DNA of 64,000 bases from Altibacter sp. HG106 (GTDB lineage: Bacteria; Bacteroidota; Bacteroidia; Flavobacteriales; Flavobacteriaceae), in contig NZ_JAQQTD010000008.1 in assembly GCF_028561755.1 (NCBI RefSeq), forward strand, positions 30,863 through 94,862. Reading direction: 5' to 3'. The position numbers and the translations under genes are program-made. The notes beneath the pieces were generated by a model, which did no database searches, was not told where the DNA came from, and saw nothing but the letters and a program-made list of their open reading frames with translations. Numbering within the stretch: the stretch's first letter is position 1; each line of letters starts with the position of its first letter. This document shows positions 54,204 to 61,915 of this stretch, one piece after another.

Positions 54204-54674
54204 ATGAGTATTGAAAAAGCGATAAAGGCTACAGTATCGATGGAACCTCGAAATAAGGCGGTCATTAACGTGTTGTACACATCGCGTTATTTGGAGGGGA
54301 CGGCAGATCATTTCAAAAATCATGAATTGACCATGCAGCAATATAATGTGTTGCGCATACTTCGGGGACAAAAAGGAAAACCTGCGAATGTAATGACGGT
54401 GCAAGAGCGTATGATCGATCGCAGCAGTAATACTACCCGCCTCATCGATAAGCTCGTTAAAAAAGAGCTCGTAAAACGTCAGGTGTGCCAGCAGAACAGA
54501 AGAAAAATTGAACTTTTTATTACGCCAAACGGGATGGAGCTTCTCGCAACTCTCGATCCGATTATCGAGGCACATAACAAATTAGTAACGCAACGACTTT
54601 CTGAGAAGGAATTAGAAACGCTAAACTCCTTATTAGATAAAATGCGAAATAACGATGAACCACTTAACAATTAA
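54204..54674 (+). CDS. MarR-family transcriptional regulator
   Basis: 156 residues. Winged helix with conserved order: YLEGTADHFKNHELTMQQYNVLRILRGQKGKPANVMTVQERMIDRSSNTTRLIDKLVKKELVKRQVCQQNRRKIELFITPNGMELL. Long N-terminal and C-terminal helices for dimerisation. It lies 12 bases upstream of the YceI-family gene and is probably co-transcribed. Predicted to bind the palindromes at 54175-54201. The ligand is unknown. Confidence 0.92.
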   Translation: MSIEKAIKATVSMEPRNKAVINVLYTSRYLEGTADHFKNHELTMQQYNVLRILRGQKGKPANVMTVQERMIDRSSNTTRLIDKLVKKELVKRQVCQQNRRKIELFITPNGMELLATLDPIIEAHNKLVTQRLSEKELETLNSLLDKMRNNDEPLNN

Positions 54675-54686
54675 TGATTAGAACTT

Positions 54687-55259
54687 ATGAAAACTATTTT
54701 AAAAACCACCGTGCTCGCTGCCACTCTTATAGTAACAGCGGCATTTACAAATCCAACAAAAACAATTAAAAAGATGAATGTAACAGAAAGCAAGATCGAA
54801 TGGAAAGGAAAGAAAGTATTGGGATCCCACAATGGAACCATCAATCTTCAAGAAGGCTATTTTGAAATGGAAGGCGACAACCTCACCGGCGGAGAATTTG
54901 TAGTCGATATGACCTCTATTACCGTAACCGATCTTTCCGGAGAAAGTAAAGGAAAGCTGGAAGGACACCTAAAGAGCGATGACTTCTTCGGGGTTGATCA
55001 ACACCCAACAGCTACTTTAGTAATTAATTCCGCAGCAAAAAATGCCGACGGCTATATGGTGAACGGCGACATTACCATCAAAGGTACTACCCTGCCCATC
55101 ACGTTCGACATGGATATGACCGATAACATGGCAACGACAAGCTTAAAAATAGATCGTACCAAGTTCAATGTTCGCTACGGAAGCGGAAGTTTCTTCGACA
55201 ACCTTGGGGACAATACGATTTCAGACAATTTTGAACTGGACGTAACCTTAAAATTCTAA
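54687..55259 (+). CDS. YceI-family exported protein
   Basis: 190 residues with signal peptide (MKTILKTTVLAATLIVTAAF). YceI lipocalin-like features: SKIEWKGKKVLGSHNGTINLQEGYFEMEGDNLTGGEFVVDMTSITVTDL and LEGHLKSDDFFGVDQHPTATLVINS, ending LKIDRTKFNVRYGSGSFFDNLGDNTISDNFELDV. The family binds isoprenoid-type lipids (polyisoprenoid-binding) in the periplasm. Together with the MarR gene it forms a common flavobacterial pair. Confidence 0.93.
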   Translation: MKTILKTTVLAATLIVTAAFTNPTKTIKKMNVTESKIEWKGKKVLGSHNGTINLQEGYFEMEGDNLTGGEFVVDMTSITVTDLSGESKGKLEGHLKSDDFFGVDQHPTATLVINSAAKNADGYMVNGDITIKGTTLPITFDMDMTDNMATTSLKIDRTKFNVRYGSGSFFDNLGDNTISDNFELDVTLKF

Positions 55260-55265
55260 AAACCC

Positions 55266-55295
55266 TTGTCAGTTTCAAACGGATTCCTATCTTTG
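55266..55295 (+). promoter_or_regulatory. trp operon promoter, Bacteroidota type
   Basis: TTG (55266-55268), 19 bases, TATCTTTG (55288-55295): an exact match of -33 TTG-N19-TAnnTTTG. The trpL start codon is only 10 bases beyond the -7 element, so the leader transcript starts with a very short untranslated region. Confidence 0.88.
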
Positions 55296-55304
55296 AAATC
55301 TGAA

Positions 55305-55361
55305 ATGACATTGACCAAACAACATACATGGTGGTGGAATAATTTACGGAACAATTCGTGA
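55305..55361 (+). CDS. trpL: trp operon leader peptide with three Trp codons
   Basis: ATG at 55305 opens an 18-residue frame, MTLTKQHTWWWNNLRNNS, ended by TGA at 55359-55361. Three consecutive TGG codons lie at 55329-55337. It begins just after the trp promoter and before an attenuator terminator at 55392-55424. Ribosome stalling at the Trp codons would uncover the segment at 55356-55369 for antiterminator pairing. Too short for an ORF search; found by translation of the leader region. Confidence 0.85.
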   Translation: MTLTKQHTWWWNNLRNNS

Positions 55362-55410
55362 AGCCGACACCCTGTATGCCTATAACATCAGAAATGCCTG
55401 TCCTTCGCGA
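55356..55410 (+). promoter_or_regulatory. trp antiterminator (alternative pairing to the attenuator)
   Basis: Segment TCGTGAAG-cc-GACA (55356-55369) pairs with TGTC-CTTCGCGA (55399-55410): 12 base pairs including one G-U, with a 2-base bulge. The second segment covers the loop and inner parts of both arms of the terminator at 55394-55417, so the two structures exclude each other. A third pairing, CATACA-T-GGTG (55323-55333) with CACC-C-TGTATG (55368-55378), uses the Trp-codon region and overlaps the antiterminator, as in classical attenuators. Confidence 0.75.
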
Positions 55411-55424
55411 CAGGCATTTTTTTT
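55392..55424 (+). terminator. trp attenuator terminator
   Basis: Stem ATGCCTGTC/GACAGGCAT (55394-55417, extendable by two A-T pairs) with loop CTTCGC and T8 (55417-55424). It lies between trpL and trpE, not after a gene. The neighbouring YceI gene ends 130 bases earlier, with the trp promoter in between. Confidence 0.85.
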
Positions 55425-55442
55425 GACCTATTATTCGTTGAA

Positions 55443-56846
55443 ATGAAAACATTTAGATTAACCACGCACCGGAAGAAACTGTTGGCCGATACACTTACTC
55501 CAGTGTCGGCCTATCTCAAAATTCGAGATCGGTTTCCCCGTAGTATTCTTTTGGAAAGTAGCGACTATCACGCCAATGACAATAGCTTCAGCTACATTTG
55601 CTGCAACCCTATCGCCAGTATTTCCGTCGTAAATGAGCGCATCGAAACTACCTTTCCGGATGGCTCCCAAAATACTACGAAGATTCATACTACGGGATCG
55701 GTTCCACAAGCCATTCAGCACTTCTCACAACAATTTCAAATCCAAAAAGATCCGGATCTCAAATTTGTTCACAGCGGTCTTTTCGGGTATTTAAGCTACG
55801 ATGCCGTTCGGTATTTCGAATCAGTCCCTTTAGCGCCCCAAAACAAAGAGCTTCAAATACCTGACGCCTATTACGCGGTGTATCAAAACATCATTGCCAT
55901 CAATCATTTTAATAATGAAGCCTACCTGTTTGCCCATTGCTATGATTCGGAAAGTAACTTAGACAGTCTCTTGCAATTATTGCAGTCGCACCCGGCCAGC
56001 GAGTTTTCGTTTCGACGCGAAGGCACAGCCCATTCGGCTACTACCGATGAGGCGTACAAAGACCTCGTAGCTACTTGCCAGGCACATTGCGCACGAGGCG
56101 ACGTCTTTCAGATGGTACCGAGCAAGCGATTTTCCCAAGCCTTTTCGGGTGATGATTTTAATGTGTATCGCGCACTTCGTTCCGTCAATCCTTCGCCTTA
56201 TCTGTTCTTTTTCGACTATGGAAACTTTAAGATCTTCGGAAGCTCTCCCGAGGCACAACTCGTTGTTTCGGATGGGGTGGCTGAAATTCATCCTATTGCA
56301 GGTACCTTTAAGCGTACTGGAAACGACCTGAAAGATGCCGAACTCGCACAAGAGCTCGCTTCCGATCCGAAAGAAAATAGTGAACACGTAATGTTGGTTG
56401 ACTTGGCACGAAACGATCTTAGTAGACATGGCACGAATGTTTCCGTAGATACTTATAAAGAAGTGCAATACTTTTCGCACGTCATTCACTTAGTGAGCAA
56501 AGTAACCGCCACTCAAAAACCCGATACCTCCACGCTCCAGATCGTAGCCGACACTTTCCCTGCCGGCACCCTGAGTGGAGCACCCAAACCCAAAGCCCTG
56601 CAATTGCTCTCCAAATACGAGCCGCAAGCACGTGAGTTTTACGGAGGCGCCATTGGTTTTATGGATTTTGACGGAAATTTCAACCACGCGATTATCATTC
56701 GGTCGTTTGTGAGTAAGAATCATACCTTGTACTATCAAGCAGGCGCCGGGGTGGTTTCCGACAGCCAACCCGAAAAAGAACTTGCGGAAGTATACAACAA
56801 ACTAGGTGCCTTACACAAGGCACTCGAACTCGCTGAAACCCTATAA
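55443..56846 (+). CDS. trpE: anthranilate synthase component I
   Basis: 467 residues. Tryptophan feedback motif SILLESSDYHANDNSF (LLES, about residues 35-50). Chorismate-binding C-terminal domain: FQMVPSKRFSQAFSGDDF, HPIAGTFKRTGND, NSEHVMLVDLARNDLSRHG, TFPAGTLSGAPKPKALQLL and GGAIGFMDFDGNFNHA, ending QAGAGVVSDSQPEKELAE. Converts chorismate and glutamine-derived ammonia to anthranilate, together with TrpG. First structural gene after the attenuator; trpG starts two bases after its stop. Confidence 0.96.
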   Translation: MKTFRLTTHRKKLLADTLTPVSAYLKIRDRFPRSILLESSDYHANDNSFSYICCNPIASISVVNERIETTFPDGSQNTTKIHTTGSVPQAIQHFSQQFQIQKDPDLKFVHSGLFGYLSYDAVRYFESVPLAPQNKELQIPDAYYAVYQNIIAINHFNNEAYLFAHCYDSESNLDSLLQLLQSHPASEFSFRREGTAHSATTDEAYKDLVATCQAHCARGDVFQMVPSKRFSQAFSGDDFNVYRALRSVNPSPYLFFFDYGNFKIFGSSPEAQLVVSDGVAEIHPIAGTFKRTGNDLKDAELAQELASDPKENSEHVMLVDLARNDLSRHGTNVSVDTYKEVQYFSHVIHLVSKVTATQKPDTSTLQIVADTFPAGTLSGAPKPKALQLLSKYEPQAREFYGGAIGFMDFDGNFNHAIIIRSFVSKNHTLYYQAGAGVVSDSQPEKELAEVYNKLGALHKALELAETL

Positions 56847-56847
56847 C

Positions 56848-57414
56848 ATGCACGTACTAGTAATTGATAATTACGATAGCTTTGTGTACAATTTAGTGCA
56901 CTATTTAGAGGCCGCCCAGTGCCAGGTAACTGTTAAGCGCAATGACGCCTTCACGTTAGAGGAAGTTGCCAATTACGACCGACTCCTCCTATCGCCCGGG
57001 CCGGGGATTCCCGAGGAGGCAGGCTTGCTCAAAGAGGTGATCGCCACCTATGCCGGAAAACTCCCCATCCTTGGGGTATGTCTGGGTCAACAAGCCATCG
57101 GTGAGGTTTTTGGCGGAACGCTGATTAATCTAGACCAAGTGTTTCACGGCGTTGCCACCCAGGCACAGGTACTGGTGAAGGACGAACCGCTGTTTAAAAA
57201 CTGCGGAAAACACATTGAAATTGGCCGTTATCACTCTTGGGTCGTAAGCAAAACCAATTTTCCGAAGGAGCTGGAGATCACCGCAGAAGACCCCAACGGT
57301 CAAATTATGGCGCTACGACATCGAACCTTCGATTTGAAGGGCGTACAATTTCATCCTGAAAGTGTTCTTACGCCAAAGGGAAAACAAATGATTCACAACT
57401 GGATTTCTAGCTAA
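56848..57414 (+). CDS. trpG: anthranilate synthase component II (glutamine amidotransferase)
   Basis: 188 residues from MHVLVIDNYDSFVYNLVHYLE; the longer frame to 56806 overlaps trpE. Class I amidotransferase triad: Cys in PILGVCLGQQAIGEVFGG (about 81-98), His/Glu in VQFHPESVLTPKG (about 170). GPG motif LLLSPGPGIPEEAG. Supplies ammonia from glutamine to TrpE. One base separates it from trpD. Confidence 0.96.
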   Translation: MHVLVIDNYDSFVYNLVHYLEAAQCQVTVKRNDAFTLEEVANYDRLLLSPGPGIPEEAGLLKEVIATYAGKLPILGVCLGQQAIGEVFGGTLINLDQVFHGVATQAQVLVKDEPLFKNCGKHIEIGRYHSWVVSKTNFPKELEITAEDPNGQIMALRHRTFDLKGVQFHPESVLTPKGKQMIHNWISS

Positions 57415-57415
57415 T

Positions 57416-58411
57416 ATGAAAAAGATATTACAACAACTCATTCACCATGAGCCTCTGGAGAAACAGCAAGCGCGCAATGTGCTCGTTGCTATTTCAGAAG
57501 GAAACTATCCCGCGAGTCAGATTGCCGCCTTTATCACGGTCTACATGATGCGTCACATCACCTTGGAAGAACTGGAAGGCTTTCGCGATGCCTTGCTTGA
57601 TCTGTGCGTTCAGGTATCGTTTGACGCCTGCGAAACCATCGATCTCTGTGGTACCGGAGGCGATGGAAAAAATACGTTTAACATCTCGACCCTTGCTTCG
57701 TTTATCACAGCTGGCGCCGGCGTGCCTGTGACCAAGCACGGAAATTATGGGGTCTCGTCCATTAGCGGGAGTAGCAACGTAATGGAAGAATTGGGCATAC
57801 CGTTTTCAAACGATAACGATTTTTTAAAGCAGTGCTTAGACACTGCGGGAATTGCCATTTTGCACGCACCGCTCTTTCATCCCGCAATGAAAAACGTTGG
57901 GCCGATTCGAAAAGAATTAGGCGTTAAAACCTTTTTCAATATGTTGGGACCTATGGTAAATCCGGCCTTTCCCAAACATCAATTGGTGGGTGTGTTCAGC
58001 TTAGAATTAGCGCGATTATACGGATACCTGTATCAGAAAGGTGATAAACAATACACCATTCTTCATGCCTTAGATGGATACGATGAAGTGTCTTTAACCG
58101 GACCGGTGAAGCGTATCAGCAATCGTTTTGACGACATGCTCTTACCGGCCCATTTCAAATCGGAGCGCCTCAGTCCCGAAACGCTATATGGCGGTGCTAC
58201 CATCAGCGAATCTGCGCAGCTCTTTAGCACGATCTTGAAGGCTGAAGGTACCGAGGCACAGCATAAGGTAGTATGCGCCAACGCTGCCTTAGCGATCGCC
58301 ACCGCAACGGGTTGCAGCCTAGAAACGGGAGTAGAAAAAGCCGAGGATTCTTTATTCAATCGAAAGGGATGGAACGCCTTAGAACAATTACAAAAAATGG
58401 CACAGTCATGA
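57416..58411 (+). CDS. trpD: anthranilate phosphoribosyltransferase
   Basis: 331 residues. Diphosphate-binding loop TIDLCGTGGDGKNTFNIST (about 74-92), KHGNYGVSSISGSSNVMEELGI (about 105-126) and NVGPIRKELGVKTFFNMLGPMVNPA. Transfers phosphoribosyl from PRPP to anthranilate. The start of trpC overlaps its stop by 4 bases (ATGA). Confidence 0.96.
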   Translation: MKKILQQLIHHEPLEKQQARNVLVAISEGNYPASQIAAFITVYMMRHITLEELEGFRDALLDLCVQVSFDACETIDLCGTGGDGKNTFNISTLASFITAGAGVPVTKHGNYGVSSISGSSNVMEELGIPFSNDNDFLKQCLDTAGIAILHAPLFHPAMKNVGPIRKELGVKTFFNMLGPMVNPAFPKHQLVGVFSLELARLYGYLYQKGDKQYTILHALDGYDEVSLTGPVKRISNRFDDMLLPAHFKSERLSPETLYGGATISESAQLFSTILKAEGTEAQHKVVCANAALAIATATGCSLETGVEKAEDSLFNRKGWNALEQLQKMAQS

Positions 58412-59190
58412 CCATCTTAGAGCACATAACACAGTATAAAAAACAGGAAGTGGCGGCTGCCAAAGAGGCCTTACCGCTCAAAGTGTTAGGGCAGTCCCCT
58501 TATTTCGATCGAAGCTGTCAGTCTCTTTCTGAAGCTTTGAAAAACAGTAGCACGGGTATCATTGCAGAGCATAAACGACGCTCCCCCAGCAAACAAGTGA
58601 TCAATAATCAAGCACCCCTACCTGAGGTGGTAGCTGGCTATGCAAAGGCCGGAGTTAGCGGGATATCGATATTAACAGACACCAAATTCTTTGGAGGTTC
58701 CCTTACCGATCTGTGTCTCGCCCGCCAAACCGTTTCGCTTCCGCTGCTTCGGAAAGATTTCGTGGTGGATGAATACCAGCTTTATGAAGCCAAAGCATTT
58801 GGTGCCGATGCCGTCCTATTGATCGCGGCGTGTCTTTCGGATGCACAACTTGAAACCTACACCACTTTAGCGAACACGCTGGGATTAGAAGTGTTATTAG
58901 AAATTCATAATGCGGAAGAGCTCGAACGCAGTAAAGATCTTCCGGTTGCGATGATGGGGGTCAATAACCGAAATCTTAAAACCTTTGAGGTGAATGTAGC
59001 GATCAGCGAAGCCCTTGTGTCTATGATTCCGGAGCAGATGGTCAGAATAACAGAAAGTGGAATCTCAGATGCCAGCACCGTTACGTCCCTCCGACTCGAA
59101 GGATATCAGGGTTTTTTGATGGGCGAACATTTTATGAAACAACAAGACCCAGGTGTTGCCGCCAATAACTTTATTCAACAATTGCCATGA
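58408..59190 (+). CDS. trpC: indole-3-glycerol-phosphate synthase
   Basis: 260 residues from MTILEHITQYKKQEV, whose ATG overlaps the trpD stop; the longer frame to 58273 lies inside trpD. TIM-barrel motifs: IIAEHKRRSPSKQVIN (catalytic Lys/Glu region), GISILTDTKFFGGSLTDLCLAR, LPLLRKDFVVDEYQLYEAKAFGADAVLLIAACL and GVNNRNLKTFEVN. Forms indole-3-glycerol phosphate from CdRP. Overlaps trpF by 4 bases. Confidence 0.95.
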   Translation: MTILEHITQYKKQEVAAAKEALPLKVLGQSPYFDRSCQSLSEALKNSSTGIIAEHKRRSPSKQVINNQAPLPEVVAGYAKAGVSGISILTDTKFFGGSLTDLCLARQTVSLPLLRKDFVVDEYQLYEAKAFGADAVLLIAACLSDAQLETYTTLANTLGLEVLLEIHNAEELERSKDLPVAMMGVNNRNLKTFEVNVAISEALVSMIPEQMVRITESGISDASTVTSLRLEGYQGFLMGEHFMKQQDPGVAANNFIQQLP

Positions 59191-59813
59191 AGCCAGCTTT
59201 AAAAGTCTGCGGAATGAAATATAATACGCAAGCCGTTGCTGCACTGAACCCAGAATATTTGGGCTTTATTTTCTATGAGAAGAGTCCGAGATACTTTTCG
59301 GGGAAACTCCCACAACTTCCGGAGCACATTAAGAAGGTTGGGGTATTTGTCGATACGCCTATTTCCGAACTGATGCTACTTACAAAGCGGTATCAACTTG
59401 CGGTTTGCCAGCTTCACGGAGACGAATCGGTTACCTATTTGAAGGAGTTGCGCAAGAAGATTCCTGCCCACGTGCGCTTGTGGAAAGTGTTTTCCGTCGG
59501 TCCCGATTTTGATTTTTCTTCAGTTACGGCCTTTGAGACGGCAGCCGATGCCTTTTTATTTGATACCAAGGGGATCGCCCGAGGAGGTAATGGCGTGCGG
59601 TTTTCGTGGGACCGACTCCAAGACTATACGCTTTCAAAACCGATTATTCTAAGTGGCGGAATTGGCCCCAACCATGTTCCCGAAATTCTAGACCTACTCG
59701 ACTCAAGCCTTCCCCTAGTCGCCATAGACGTAAACAGCAGGTTTGAGACCCAACCAGGATATAAAGATATTCAATCATTAAAAAACTTTCAAGATGCGTT
59801 ATCACGTCGATGA
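59187..59813 (+). CDS. trpF: phosphoribosylanthranilate isomerase
   Basis: 208 residues. [32 protein letters not shown] (catalytic Cys, residues about 7-38), [30 protein letters not shown] and [20 protein letters not shown] with catalytic Asp, ending [17 protein letters not shown]. Amadori isomerisation of PRA to CdRP. The gene is separate from trpC rather than fused as in E. coli. Overlaps trpB by 20 bases. Confidence 0.95.
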   Translation: MKPALKVCGMKYNTQAVAALNPEYLGFIFYEKSPRYFSGKLPQLPEHIKKVGVFVDTPISELMLLTKRYQLAVCQLHGDESVTYLKELRKKIPAHVRLWKVFSVGPDFDFSSVTAFETAADAFLFDTKGIARGGNGVRFSWDRLQDYTLSKPIILSGGIGPNHVPEILDLLDSSLPLVAIDVNSRFETQPGYKDIQSLKNFQDALSRR

Positions 59814-60975
59814 ACATGGCTATTACGGTGCCTATGGGGGAGCCTACATCCCAGAGATGTTGTATCCCAATATCGCCCAGCTTCAAGCCGACTACAAAAC
59901 AATTTTACAGGATGCTGAATTTCAACAAGAATTTCAACAACTGCTAGCAGATTACGTGGGAAGGCCTACTCCGCTGTATTTCGCGCAGCGCCTTTCGGAA
60001 CAATACAACACTCGTATTTATTTGAAACGCGAAGACCTGTGTCATACCGGGGCGCACAAAGTAAACAACACGGTTGGGCAGATTCTCTTGGCCAAACATC
60101 TGGGAAAAAAACGAATCATTGCCGAAACAGGCGCCGGACAACACGGTGTGGCGACCGCAACCGTTTGCGCACTGATGGGTATCGAATGCGTCGTCTACAT
60201 GGGGGCTATCGATATAGAACGACAAGCCCCTAATGTGGCTCGCATGAAAATGCTGGGAGCTACGGTTGTTTCCGCAACCAGCGGAAGCAAGACCTTAAAG
60301 GATGCTACCAATGAAGCCATTCGCGACTGGATCAATCATCCCGAAGATACGCACTATATTATAGGTAGTGTCGTAGGACCTCATCCTTATCCTGATCTTG
60401 TGGCGCGGCTTCAAAGTGTTATTTCCGAAGAGATCAAAAACCAACTCACCCAGAAAGAAGGACGCGACTATCCCGATTATGTGGTAGCCTGTGTAGGAGG
60501 AGGTAGTAATGCCGCCGGCGCTTATTACCATTATCTCGATCGGCCGGAGGTAGGCATCATCGCCGTGGAGGCGGCCGGAAAAGGGATTCATAGTGGGGAA
60601 AGTGCGGCTACTTCAGCCTTAGGAACCCCGGGCATCATTCATGGAAGTAAGACCTTGCTCATGCAAACAAGCGACGGACAAATAACGGAACCCTACTCGA
60701 TCTCCGCCGGTTTAGATTATCCCGGTGTAGGCCCTATGCACGCACACTTGTTCACCAGCGGTCGTGGTGAGTTTATCTCAGTTACCGATGACCATGCTAT
60801 GACCGCCGGTCGTAATTTGTCGCGCCTTGAAGGAATTATTCCCGCCATAGAAACCAGTCATGCCCTCGCCGTATTTGAACAGCGCGAGTTTCTTCCCGAA
60901 GAAGTGGTCGTGGTGAACTTAAGCGGTCGGGGCGATAAAGACCTCAATACCTATATTAAATATTTTAATTTATAA
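59794..60975 (+). CDS. trpB: tryptophan synthase beta chain
   Basis: 393 residues. PLP lysine in [26 protein letters not shown] (about residues 77-102), [39 protein letters not shown] (about 228-247) and [17 protein letters not shown]. Condenses indole with serine to tryptophan, with TrpA. Its stop is followed by a structured dispersed repeat rather than directly by trpA. Confidence 0.97.
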   Translation: MRYHVDEHGYYGAYGGAYIPEMLYPNIAQLQADYKTILQDAEFQQEFQQLLADYVGRPTPLYFAQRLSEQYNTRIYLKREDLCHTGAHKVNNTVGQILLAKHLGKKRIIAETGAGQHGVATATVCALMGIECVVYMGAIDIERQAPNVARMKMLGATVVSATSGSKTLKDATNEAIRDWINHPEDTHYIIGSVVGPHPYPDLVARLQSVISEEIKNQLTQKEGRDYPDYVVACVGGGSNAAGAYYHYLDRPEVGIIAVEAAGKGIHSGESAATSALGTPGIIHGSKTLLMQTSDGQITEPYSISAGLDYPGVGPMHAHLFTSGRGEFISVTDDHAMTAGRNLSRLEGIIPAIETSHALAVFEQREFLPEEVVVVNLSGRGDKDLNTYIKYFNL

Positions 60976-60986
60976 TTTGGACGTTT

Positions 60987-61070
60987 CCACGCCTGGGCGT
61001 GGTCGGGCCTGCCTGCCGGCAGAGGCAGGCTTTCGCCTGTACACGGTAGCTTGGCTCAATCCCTAACGCA
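60987..61070 (-). repeat. structured dispersed repeat, copy B, between trpB and trpA
   Basis: Reverse complement of copy A at 50858-50942: TGCGTTAGGGATTG (61070-61057), GCCTGCCTCTGCCGGCAGGC and the end hairpin CCACGCC/GGCGTGG. Compared with copy A the hairpin differs by paired changes (CCGCGCA/TGCGTGG versus CCACGCC/GGCGTGG). It occupies 84 of the 101 bases of the trpB-trpA gap. Confidence 0.85.
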
Positions 61071-61076
61071 ACAACC

Positions 61077-61847
61077 ATGAATAGAATTGATACCCGCTTC
61101 AACAGCAAGAAAAAAATAGTCTCCATCTACCTAACTGCCGGATATCCGAATTTGGAAGATACCGTAAACATCATTCAAAAACTTGAACAAGGGGGCGCCG
61201 ATATGATTGAAATCGGACTCCCCTTTAGCGATCCGTTGGCAGACGGTCCTACCATACAGGAAAGCTCCACCCAGGCGCTCCAAAACGGCATGACCACCCA
61301 AGTGCTTTTTGAGCAACTAAAGCACATTCGGGAAACCGTGTCGATCCCGCTACTACTCATGGGGTACTTCAACCCCATCTTACAATATGGCGTTGAAAGA
61401 TTTTGTGAACAATGTGCATTGGTTGGGATCGACGGACTCATCATTCCGGATCTTCCGCTGCGCGAATACAAACAACACTATGAAGAGGTTTTCCAGAAAC
61501 ACGGACTCCATATGATCTTTCTCATAACACCACAAACTTCCGAAGCACGTATTCGTGATATGGATGAGGCATCAAACGGTTTTCTGTACGTTGTGAGCAG
61601 CGCAAGCACTACAGGGAAGACAACTGGATTTTCCGCAGCACAACAGGCCTATCTTCAACGTGTATCCAGCTTACAGCTTCGAAATCGGTTGCTGGTTGGC
61701 TTTGGAATTCACGATGCGGAAACCTTTCAGACAGCCACGAAACATACCCACGGCGCCATTATTGGAAGCGCTTTTATTAACCACTTAAAAACAGAAGGAC
61801 GCAAAGGGATTGCTTCGTTCCTTCAGAAGCTTCGCGGCGCGTCATAA
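61077..61847 (+). CDS. trpA: tryptophan synthase alpha chain
   Basis: 256 residues. Catalytic Glu in GGADMIEIGLPFSDPLADGPTIQESS (about residues 43-68; Asp in SDPLADG), phosphate-binding region GFGIHDAETFQT and SAFINHL. Also GYFNPILQYGVERFCEQC and VDGLIIPDLPLREYKQHY. Cleaves indole-3-glycerol phosphate to indole for TrpB. The ATG lies 7 bases after repeat copy B. A strong terminator follows at 61861-61894. Confidence 0.96.
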   Translation: MNRIDTRFNSKKKIVSIYLTAGYPNLEDTVNIIQKLEQGGADMIEIGLPFSDPLADGPTIQESSTQALQNGMTTQVLFEQLKHIRETVSIPLLLMGYFNPILQYGVERFCEQCALVGIDGLIIPDLPLREYKQHYEEVFQKHGLHMIFLITPQTSEARIRDMDEASNGFLYVVSSASTTGKTTGFSAAQQAYLQRVSSLQLRNRLLVGFGIHDAETFQTATKHTHGAIIGSAFINHLKTEGRKGIASFLQKLRGAS

Positions 61848-61860
61848 AAAAGAGGTTCAT

Positions 61861-61894
61861 AAAAAAAGCCGCTTCTCACGAAGCGGCTTTTCTT
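61861..61894. terminator. bidirectional terminator after the trp operon
   Basis: Stem AAAGCCGCTT/AAGCGGCTTT (61865-61890) with loop CTCACG, preceded by A7 and followed by TTTTCTTTT. It terminates trpA on the plus strand and the large minus-strand gene that ends at 61916. Confidence 0.92.
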
Positions 61895-61915
61895 TTGGTT
61901 GGTTTATAAGGAAGA

